Origin: Paracentrotus lividus
Taxonomy: Eukaryota; Echinodermata; Echinoidea; Camarodonta; Echinidae
NCBI GenBank assembly: GCA_940671915.1
Contig: CALNVZ010002100.1
Coordinates: 21,733,885-21,797,884 of the forward strand
Reading direction: 5' to 3'
Length of the DNA: 64,000 bases
The notes under the pieces: generated by a model
The model's input: the letters and a program-made list of their open reading frames with translations, nothing else
What the model was told of the DNA's origin: nothing
The model's database searches: none
Translations under genes and position numbers: made by a program
Shown here: positions 26,301 through 38,300 of the stretch, one piece after another
How positions within the stretch are numbered: position 1 is the first letter of the stretch
Layout: each line of letters begins with the position of its first letter

Positions 26301-29300
26301 CTGTAACAAACTTTGGTATTAATATGTCTTTATAATGAATTTCTCCTCACAAAAAACACTGGGAAACCAGATGTCACTCCGTGACCGGACATAGGGTTAA
26401 GTTTTAAGTCATAAGTAACAAAATAATTGAACGATTTTCTTATGAAATGTGGCATATTATACCTAGAACAACATAGAATCCAATCAATTACTTTAAATGG
26501 TCATAACCATTTAAAGTTCACAGAGTTCAAGCAAAATGTTTTCTGCTAAAATATGCATGTCCATTTTGCGTCACTCCGTTACCATGATTGTGAATATTCA
26601 TATCTCATTAATTATGTGGACCACTATAATAAATGTCATCATTTTGAAAAGAGGGTACCATCAGCTATTGTAATGAAGCATTTCTTTGTAAATAAAGATT
26701 AAAGTATGGATGATAAATTTGTTAGAAGGCTGAAATGCTGTTTCTGAATGTCACTCCATTACCTTGGCACTGCCCATATAACATCTCCCTTGTCTCAAAA
26801 GTGCTTCTTATCCCTATAAAAATAATCAAAATCAAATTCCTTGCTTCCCTAGTTTCCGCTTTATAAATGCCAATGATGATGATATATTTACTTAGTTCTA
26901 GATATTCTCTTACCCTTTTACTTTTTTTCCCTGTACATCCTGCATTGTCATATCCTTTTTCATTCATGTGACTTGCTAACAATGTCCCTGATTGGTTGTT
27001 TGATTTTCAAAACCATTGATAATAACAGAATTACTCCTTTGAAGCAATTGTCACAGTAAGATTTTAATGATTTTTAATAATACTCATTTTTATTTTAGAT
27101 AAACACCTGCATTCCTTATTCCATCCATCGTTAATATGAATGTCTCGTGATTATTTTTAACTTTTTTTTTTTTGCAATCCCTGCATAACTTTTGTTGTTG
27201 CTGCCATATTTGGAATGTTTTTCTAATCGTAGTGTGGCACTTTTAATTGTCTGATAATTTTGATGATAGACTTGGTGTGGTGTGTTTAAAATTGCATTTG
27301 GCAGTCAGCTTTAAAATGGTAACTTTAAATGGTTTGAACAAGTGTATATTAATGTTTTTCAAATAACTTTCCAACCTTTTTTAAATAGAATTAAGCCAAA
27401 TTAATTGACATTTTGTACAAAGTAAAATACACATTGCTTGCTCAAGGAATTTACTTTGTGATAGACAAATTTATAAAGCCACCAACTATTAATGGCTTAA
27501 TATTCTCTAAATTTTGTAAGGTACTACAGAAAAATCTGTGCTTACCTTTACAAGACCATAGACTGGAGAGATGCACTTTTCATTGTATATTTTCAACAAA
27601 AAGAAAACTGTTTAAAACTGGCTAGTCATTTAATATTGTTTGTTCTGGAACAGTAATAAAATAATTTGTTTTGGAATATGTCCATCAGCATAGAGACTTT
27701 TCGTAGGATTTCATCTCTATCAGAAACAAATCAAGGACAGCTCTTTATTAATAAAGTATGGTAGGATTAGAGAGGATCATAGAAAACAAAAATATTTGTC
27801 AAATAAAATACACAAGGTCATATTCAAACGTGAGTGACACGACAATTGGAGAGACAGAAGGGAGCATATCTTTGCACTTCCATATTATATATAATGTAGG
27901 ACTGGCATGTGTCATTACCAGTTGGATTTGAATTTTACAATTGGTCCTGGAAATTATGATTAAAAAACAGTGCATGAGTGACACAACAAATGTTGGACAT
28001 GGGTTTCTGACCATTATTGGTTATGGTTGGATTCATGCCTAAGTAGATCTCCAAAGGTACTATAAGTTCTGGTATGTTTACATAAATAGTGTACCTCTCT
28101 AACATATATAGTCCTTATCGATCATTCCCTCTTTGTGGAAAATGGTCCACCCTATGTGTCGTGTCAACTGCAAAAATGCAGCATGTTTCTGATCAATTCA
28201 AATAAATAAGTAGATCCAAATTACATGTGTACATCTATCATGTTAGAATAGTCCATGATAATTACTTTAAGCAACAAAAAAAATCTGACAAAAACAACAA
28301 AATAAAGTATAAGAGGTATTTAAAGCACCTTAGTCCCATATGTGCAAATTCCTTTTTGATCAATTATTCTGTGCAAGAAAACTGGATCACATAACTTTTT
28401 TACTTAAATGATTGGTTGTATTGTAAAAAGGCCTTTATGTTGCTTTCAGATCTTAATTTGCATTTACAAAGGCACAGTGCCACATTAAAATTTCTTCTCC
28501 ATTTCCACTTTTAATTAAATATGACTACTAGAGATAATTAACTAGAGCTGCATTTAAAAACATTTCATTCCCAAATAAGAATAGAATTTACAGCTCATGA
28601 TCAGTTTAACATTCTAACTACATTTATCCTAAGATTTGTAATCATCATTTCCTATTATCCACAGAAAGGCAACTTGGCATTTTCATATACCTCCTCCCAC
28701 CTTTTGTTACCCTAAATATTCTGTAATGGCCTTTCTATGTCTAGTTAGTCTGTATTGCTTAGTGAACACTTGATCCCAGTATATTGCAAACTGTGTTGTT
28801 GTTTCTAAAAAGGGGCAAATTGTTTGATATGCCTCCTTACTGAACTAATCCCAAAGCCTTCCCACTCTTCTCTCACTCTGCTTGGATGTTTGTAAATTAC
28901 TCCCTTGTTTCTCGAGCGCAGGCGATGACGAGGACAACTACCTCATCAAGAAAGAAATAGCCCCCAAATCTCGTAGGTCCCGTCGTCAGAATACTGTGTT
29001 CCAATTGGGGGCTGTTTCTGAAAATTTTTATGATGAACCACCAACTTTACACATTTCGAGAAGAGGTACCGCGAAATGCAAGTGCAAGAAAAGAATGACC
29101 TATAGACTTCATGATGCATTTTGTGGAATGTTTCTTAAGTTTCCCTTCTTTTTATTTGATGCTTGATATACCTGTAGTGTTGGAAAACTAAAATTAGTGT
29201 TTGACTAAAGCAACCCTTCAATTAACATTCTAACATCTCACACAGCTAGTTAATTTTTGTAAAATTGTTTTCATTCATTGAATTATGTATTAAACAGGTC

Positions 29301-32300
29301 ACATGACTTTACAACTTGAGGTGAAAAGAATTGGAGAAGCAACATACATAATATTTTTAATAAAGTCTTAAGTGAATAAAATTTGATCACATAATGAACT
29401 CATGTTGTTGTACAACTCTAACTTCTTTTCTTATTTAATGACATTATAAAAAAAAAATATTATGCAGTTTCTGTTTAAAATAAATAAACTTTAATCAATC
29501 TATTTCAAGGTAGATTGTATTTTAACATTGCATCCTAATAATGCATGTGAGTTTGAAACAATCTTTCCATTAGTATTTTCTTAATGTCCCATCCCTTACA
29601 CATTCCCTTTCTCTCGTTCATTTTATTTTATTTCCTTATTATTCCCCTATTTTTTTTTTCTTTTAATCCTAACTCTTTTTATGCATGTGTAACCCTGCAA
29701 GCTGCATGTGTAATGTAACACATTGCATGTATCACATAACATAAATACAATAAATTAAAAACCAAATAACAGAAATTAGAATAATTATTCCATTTAATTT
29801 ATTGCATACTACATTTATCAAGTTTTCTTTTAAGTATTTCTTAACAAACATGCAGGAATGCCAAGAACTTAAAAATGTTACCTCATAATTATAATTTCTA
29901 GATTTATTACACCCATCATCATTTCTTTATCATTTTATTCATTTCACATTTACCCCCTTCTTTTTATTTGACACAACCTCACCCTTTCTTTATCACCTCA
30001 TTCTCCTTCTTACATCTTCTACTTATATTTTCTACTTACCCAGCCCCCCCCCCATCTCTCTCTCTCTCTCTCTCTTTCTGAATAAAAGAATTACACTAAT
30101 TAGTATGCACTGGTTCTAATTGTATCCAAATACAAGTTTTGTGAATATATTTTTACAATAACTACTAATAGACAAAGTTCTATTTACATGTATATAAATG
30201 TGTATTGTTGTGGCCACATTATTTCCTATAACTCTGTCTGTATAAAAACATTGTTGAAAAATCAGTGTTTGAATAAATAGGTACTAATATCTTTTTTTTA
30301 TTATTATTATTATTTTTATTTTGATGAATTCTGTAATCAAATGGTGATTAAATTTTTATTTAAAATCTATAATTCCCCCTGCTATTTTTTAAAATAATTT
30401 TTAATAAATGCATCTTGTTCTTGGAGTATTATTACCTAGTTTCTTTTATTAACTGAAATGGAAATCATTCATAATTATGCAGTTAGAAAGAAGATTTGTT
30501 TACTTGATATAATTTTAAATATTTCATAACTATCTTTGTCTTCTGTTGCATTTGGTATGTGTTGAAAAGCAATTTATAATTTGAGATCATAAAATGATCT
30601 CTGTTTACGTACACAAAGAGACAATTCTCTGTTTCTTTTAATAATACAAGGTAATAGGCAATGCCAGCTAAATAAATATTAATACATAAAGTTTTTATTT
30701 TTATTTTTTTCTTGTTCTTGTAGATGCATATTTTTTTTAATATCAAAGAAGTAGGATTTCACAATATTAGTATTGTAATGAAAAGGTGCAATATCTCAGA
30801 GGTAGATCAGCAGTTTATCAACAGTGCTATATAACAAAAAGAGTTTGAATCAATTAAAAACCAATAGTAATGGTTGTTTCAAATTTGCATTCGATCACAA
30901 CTGTTTAGTTTACATGACACAAAACTATAACCTGTTGCCCTATAGTTATCTAGCTAGCTAATCTACAAACTTGCATTTTTTTTTTTGTAAGCATTTGGGT
31001 ATATTTATATAATGTTCTTTACAAAATCATTTTAGATTTGCCCCCAGTGATTACTCAAGCCACATTGGTAGCTAAGCCAGCTGCTAATGAAGTTGCTATC
31101 AGAACCGAGACATTCAAACTCAAGTGCATAGCCACTGGATAGTAAGTTTTGTTTATTACTACTTTCATTTTCTGTCTTTTTTATTCTTATATCAGTGGCG
31201 GACCGAGGCATGGGTGCAGGGGATGTGCGCCCCCTCTATAACTTGAAAACCATTCATTGATTGTTCATGTAAAGATCAGAAAATTTTCTGCTGCACCCCC
31301 TATTTTCAAAATTTTCAGGATGCGCCCCCCCGTATTTCAAAATCCTGGATCCGCCACTGTATATTAGTTCTAAATACTTCTCTAATAAATGTTATTCCTT
31401 TTCTCAGGTTTCCTTATTCCTTCTTTGACCTTTACTATGACCTTTCTTCTTTTTCCTATCATGCTCAAAATTATCTGTACAAATCTTCTATGTAATACAA
31501 TAATACAGTAAATTGATAGATAAAATATCAAATAATCTTCCTTCTGAAAATAATTTCTTTGAAGGCCATGACAGTGTAACTACTTAATCCTAATAGTCTG
31601 GGGGGGGGGACATACAAATGTAATGGCCCCCTCAATATTTTTATGCGGTAAATATTTAACATGAGAGGATAGTGCTGCGTCAATTCATGACTATTTTCTT
31701 TCAAGTCTTGCACATCTTTTTAGACAAAATTTGTGACGCCCAGGAAACCAGGTTTGGGTGTTATGCATAATTTTATACTCGTTCATCATACCCAAAATTG
31801 CTCAAAAACGTGAGTTCATGTACAAAGTCAATACAATATGTTTTCAGCCAAAATTCATAAATGAATAATTATTTTTGCTTTTATTGATAGAAGTCATGTA
31901 ATTTGTTGCTATTTAAGACTGAAAGAATCACTGACAAATTTTGTTGAAAAACATTAAAGATGAAAAGGTCAAAAAACAAAGAAATAAATTAACAAAAACA
32001 ATAAAACATATGATATAAGAAATCAATTTTGAAACCAGAATTTTTTTCATATACAATTGTTACAAATTACTATAGAGCTAAAAAAAATAAGATTTCATGC
32101 ATAAACTAGCCGAATTAAATTATTTAAAACAAAATATATAAATTTAGTGAAATTTAGCTATGTAACCACCTACATATAGTTTACGTCATTCTCTACCTCT
32201 GTGCACATTTTCATCGCGATCATGCAGTACGTGGTCGAGATCTTAGGGGGGGGGGGCATAAAGGCCCCCCACCCCCTCGGGACTGACAAGACTCAAAATA

Positions 32301-35300
32301 CCCTTGGACTATTCATACCATAGGAGCATTGCTGAATTGTATTTTTGTAATTTTTATTTGGTAATAATATGATACATGGGATATATTCATTAAAGTGTTA
32401 TTTTGTCTTCTCCCCTCCCCCACCATCTAGCCCCACCCCAACGATCACATGGAAGCGAGGAGAGGAGCAGCTACAGTCTGGCGGACGAGTATCTATCGAT
32501 GAATCCGGGCAGGAGCTGGTCATCTCCGCTGTCGAGAACAGTGACAAGGGGTCGTATACATGTAATGCAGAGAACTCTGAAACACCCGATACGTTCACCA
32601 CTGTAGTGACTGTGGAATGTGAGTGAAACAGACAAATGATGTGTTCAATGTCCATTTCAAATTCAAACGCCAACATGAATCATGATACAAAATGCAATTA
32701 CAAACACAGAACACAAATGCGATCAGAGGTACACCGTTCAATGTCGAAAATTTAAAGCTGATTATACATCCATCGTCTTTAAATTCCCCGCTCTCAAAAA
32801 CAAACATCTGCACTTTTTTTTCACTTGCCCGGAAGCTTACACTGCGAGAGCACATTTAGAGACGTTTAAAAACTCAATTGTGTTCAGTGTCGTATGTCGT
32901 TGCATTCGCGATCCTCAAGGTCGTAAAATCGAAGCTGATCATGATTCAAAACGCATCCTTTTCGGCGTTTAAATTTTCCTCTGAATGGAGATTTGAAAGA
33001 CGTTTACTTTTACGACCTTTTCTGACGACTTGTGTCTGATTTTGATATGATGAGTCACATATGTTTTAAGATCAATGAGATTAAAAGATATTGATTGACA
33101 ATAAAATTTTTAAAAAGGATATATTTCTTTTCATTTTCAGCTGCTCCCTATTTCCCTGCTGCACCATCTGATGAAACCAAGGGACCCGGTGAATCTGTAT
33201 CCATTGTTTGCCGTGCTGAGGGTGTTCCTTCACCAACTGTAGATTGGCTAGTCAATGGCCAACCATGGGCAGATTTCCAGTGTAAGAGCAACTATTCTTT
33301 TCAGTTCAGATTGTAGAGGGGGGGGGGGAGGTCTTCCATTCTAAGCCCCTGAGTACCACATCCAATTTTCTAGCCAAAATGCAGTGGCACATGAGCCTCA
33401 ATAGAATGATTCTTATACCATGTTGGCCACAATATGGTGTTCAAAATACAAGTTGGCGTTACTCTATCCATGGAGATACTCTACTTAGCCCCAGAGACAT
33501 CTATAAATAGAGTTTGGCCAACATGGTTTACACTGGGTACAACATGTTACCTGTTCTTGTGTTGTATATTGCCTAATATAGCAACAGACACCATGTTGTT
33601 ACTAACTGGAACCAGGTTGGCCAAACTGTGTGTGTAGATGGCTTAATCTTAAATGTTATTAAGAGTAAAGCTAATGTAACTAAGTGGAAACTATCCTTTC
33701 ATAGCACTCTTGCCGCAGTGATATTTCAAAGTATGGGGCAAAAAAATTTGGAAAAAAAAATTAAAATTCTGAACGCTGAGATCTCTTACGCTATATTAGT
33801 AGCAAAAAATTGAAAAAATTGAATTTAACATTGTTAATTTCATTTGCTGCCTCAGTTGTTGATTAACATCTATTTTCTTTGAACCTTTTCAGCTAACATT
33901 GATGCAACCAGATGGACTGTAGCGACTGGTCAGTCCAAGGTGGCTACTATAGACATCACTAATCTACAGACAACAGACAGCAACGTGTTCCAGTGTATAG
34001 CCACTAACAAGTACAGAGAGGAAATTACCAGCGTCGTTCTCAACGTAGTCTGTAAGTATAGACTCCTGTATTTTGTATAGCTGCATATATTAGAGTTTGC
34101 ACAATGGTGAGAGAAGCCTATTGAATAGAGTTACGGAGCAACATTATCATCCATATATAAGAAAAGTAAAGGGGACAGATACAGAGATAAAGATTGGTGA
34201 AAGCCTTCAGAATCTCTATATAACTTGACCCATATAGGACTGAGACTAAATATATTCAGGCTGAAGTCTATGGGAAATGAGTTTTACATAGCCAAATCTG
34301 ATCATCTCCAATAGGTTAATATCTTGGTTTAGGTGCTGTTTTTATGCAAATTAGCTAACTAGGGGCTTCCAGTATGCGTAACTAAGGAAAATGTACATAC
34401 GTGCCCCTGGCTCAATGCGAAACCCATTGGAAGCCCCCCCCCCCCCCCCCCCCCCCCCCCCAGCTAATTATGGTGGGCACGTAGAGGGCTCATTCCCAAG
34501 AAACGCAGCCCGAATTCATCTATAGGAGGAGTGGGAGAATGTTGTTTATGAATGCTACTTTGACAGGATTTTTTTTTTTTTTTTGAGCAGGTATAGTTTT
34601 TCTTTCATGTGATTTGATTAGTTTTTGTATGAGCACTTATGGCATGGATTTATAAATCAAATACATTGATGTAACAAAATGAAAGGAGCCAATGAAGCAG
34701 GCTTTTAATCTAATTTCTCCCTCTGTTTCCAGCCATTCCTGCAAGAATTCCTACTTTCACGCCTCAGACAAGGAAACTGAGCGTCTTACAGGAGGACTCT
34801 GCTACTTTCATCTGCCATGTTGAAGGTAGACCCTCTCCTACCATCACCTGGACATTCAAAGGATCAGTCGTAAGTCTTGGTCTTAAGTTCACGAGAATTA
34901 CAGTATTCCATGATATTATTTAGAAAAAAAAAAGAAAAAGTGCTGAAATCTCTGTGCACTTCTGATGATTTTCCGTTCGAACCTACCTATGAGGTTTTTG
35001 AAAGTGGTATGAAAGGAAAATATGTTATTTCACAACTTGCAAATTTTACTTTGCTTTTAGATATAAGTACTGATATCCCCCCCCCCCCACCCCCATAGAG
35101 GCAACATGAGCCCAATAGGCATGTACAGCTTGGGGAAAAAATTATTAGACCAAGCTCTTTTTCATAAGGGTTTCCGGGTGTGTGTTTCTCGTTTTGTGTG
35201 GTAGGAAAACATATTAAAAGCAGATTTATCATACTTCTACACATTCTTCAGCAATCATATCACTGATATGTGAGTATAGACCTTTGGTTACTCATGCAAA

Positions 35301-38300
35301 TGGTGCTCTTTTCCTAGAACAGAAAATGAGCTTGATCTTATCATTTTTATCCGAGCTGTATATTTTGATGTAATGAAAGTTTATCTGTTCCCTCACCCTT
35401 TACCATGAATCTTATTTGACATGTGGAAATCTCTTGTTCTCAATCTCCTAATATAGTTGACTAATGGTGATAAGTACAGCATTGATGATGTTGAGGGACG
35501 TCTAGTCATTACCAATACCGTGGAAGGAGACAGTGGAGACTATGAATGCACTGCACAAAATGCCATTGATGGTATGGATTATACCGAGACAGAAACAGGA
35601 ACACTGACAGTGCTAGGTAAGGGGTATTTTTTTTTTTTTTTTTTTTTTTCCAAAATTTAATTGTAATACATATGTACCATTCTGCTTTGGCAAAGCTAAA
35701 AAGTGGTCGTTTTTCCTCTTTAGATGAGCAGTCATTTTCAATGAGTACTTTCAACCTAACACATCATTTATCTGCAGAAAAATCAGCTGTAAGCACAATA
35801 GTGTCAGCGACCAAGAAAACATAAATGTTTCAGAACACTTGACATATTCTTTAAATGCGCACACTGTCAATATTTTCAGACACTTATTGATTTGGTTATG
35901 TTATTTTCCAAAATTGAAACTCTATATGGTATTTTTGCAAAGATTAAGTTCAATTTTATATGGGAAATTATTTGTATCAACTTCAGTAACCATAGCATAA
36001 CTGAACCTTTCTCCCAATTTCTACCTCTATTCAATCCATTACACAGGCAAGACTACGATTGATATCCCTCCAGTTGATCTAGTGATTAAAGAAGGCCAGA
36101 CAGCAAGCTTCCAATGTGAGATTACTTATGATCAGGAACTGGATAAACCAGCAGTCAAATGGATGAAAGGAGATCAGAGATTTTCAGCTAACGAGGTTAA
36201 TATTATTCTTGGAATTCATATCAAGATAAACTGTACTAAATACACCTGAACATTTATTGAGGCTTATTGTTTGTCTGTGACTCGAAGTATATTTTTGTTA
36301 TTGGAAAAATTACATAGTTGTTTTGCTTGTTTGAATTAAGTGTAGTGTTTTTATATTTGGAAACTTAAATTCTCCTTAAACCCCCCCCCAAAAAAAAAAA
36401 AAAAAAAAAAATTAAAAAAATTAAAAAAAATTAAAAATTACCTAATCTGTGATACTATGTCTTGATTGTTTTATGTGGTGTTTAAAGAAGTCATTCTCTA
36501 TTTTCTTTTCCTTTTTTTTTTAATAAGCATTCAAATATGTATTAAAAGAAAACATTTTCAAATATATGATAGAAATTAGCTTGGCATTAAATAATGTTCA
36601 TATAGTTAGATATTGTTTTGTGTATTCAATTACATTAATTGATATAAGTTATGATATTAGTCAACCTTGATATTAATAGATATTGATAGTTACCTTTTTT
36701 AAAATTATATTTCCCCTTTCAATTTTATAATTTGATAGGACAACTCTTTAACATTGCCCGGTACAGTGTTCAGGATTCAGGAACGTATACCTGTGTGTGG
36801 AAACAACCGTAGATGCTAGTGCAGGCACTGTTCAGACGGTAAATGCCTCGGCTCAGCTCACTGTAAAAGGTATGCAATCTAACAATGAAATATAGATATC
36901 TTGCTCCAAAAAGTTCTGAGTTTCATATATACCGCGTGTGCAATAAGTATTGTCACCCCCTACATCATGCTTGTAATAAACTTAGTACTTAGTGGAGTAA
37001 TGATTTCGGCTTGAAACAATATGCCAACTTAGCTGTTGAAATTATCTGTTGTATGATGTATAGATGAACTTTGTGTGATGTGTATAAATAGAGCAATGCT
37101 GGTTTGAACTTTCACGCATGAATTTAGAGATCTCGAACCTCCTTGCGGACATTGAAAAATGGTGGACAATGAGACAAGAGGAAGAAGGAAAGTACTGAGA
37201 GCGAAAGGAAATTAGCTAAAACTAGGAGAAGAAGGAAACGAACAAAGAGATACCAAGTCTGCTTGGCAGGTCGAAGAGATGGGTTTAACACTGTTGCAAG
37301 GTCGGGAGGATGGGTGAAGAATAAGCATCGATCAGTTAGACCGTTTTTACTGGGTCAAGCTTAGAAAAATTGGCGAGATCGAGGGTCCAGCGTCATGACC
37401 CCCACGGGGAAACTACTACGTTAAATTGCTATGTTAGTTAACATTAATGTTAACTGATATTATTAATAAGTCAAAACATTGTATTTATACCAATAAAATT
37501 CATTTAAATAATGATTTATACTGCCTTTTTGTACATTCTATGTAAGGGGGACAATACTTATTGCACATGGTATACCTGAAAACATAATCTTGATAGATCT
37601 ATATTTGAGCCAAGTGGCTAAACCCCTTTGGTCACCAGTAAGAGATAGGCAAAGCTAGCATGCATATAAAAGTAGAAAACCTAGATTTTTTTGAGAGTTG
37701 AGTAAACATTGTGGGTTAATCCATAGAATAGCTTTAAAAGTTAACAGAGAAGGGTTAAAAATTGAAACTGCTGTGTTGAAACAGAGAACCTACATTTTGC
37801 ATTTGAGTTGAGTAAAGATTGTGGGTTAATGCATAGTATAGCTATAAAATTCACAAGAGATAGGTTAAAAATGAAACTACAGTGTTGAAACAACATGTTT
37901 TGTTGCATTGACGATACTTTTAAATCGTGTGTTGTTCTATCTAGGCCGCCCTGATCCTCCCAGAATCTTGAGCTGAGAGCCAAAGAACAAGGTTTGATGG
38001 ATACTTTCGGCAGCCTGGTAATGATAACAACGCTCCAATCCAATACTACACCATCCAATACGACACAAAGTGGAGCGATATGAAATGGCAATTCCAGGCC
38101 GTAAGTATATATTCAAAGCACTTCCCACACATTTACAGCTAAGCTTCAACGATCTTGGTATAATTCTGTGTATTGTATTTGAAGAATGTGTACATACTTT
38201 GCACATTTTTCGTACAAGCAACATCTGTTTTACTGTTTGTACCAATATTTTTGGACTAGGCAGGACAATTTCTTACAGTTTTTTAAAAGTTATTGTTACT

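Larger units (their letters stand above)
21646..31569 (+). repeat. Block B, forward copy
   Basis: This is the forward copy of the duplicated block; it carries intact exons 1-5 in gene order and continues into single-copy sequence after 31569. From 21646 to 23204 no exon is recognisable; there are a poly-C/poly-A run near 21700 and a purine-rich stretch at 22780-22940. Confidence 0.9.

Noticed and set aside
32640..33000. Possible inverted repeat around ATGAATCATGATACAAAATG and its partial complement near 32940
   Set aside because: Similarity is short and patchy; termini could not be defined.
33400..33625. Repeated GTTGGCCA/TGGCCAAC words in intron 7
   Set aside because: Suggestive of a decayed hairpin element but no consistent ends were found.
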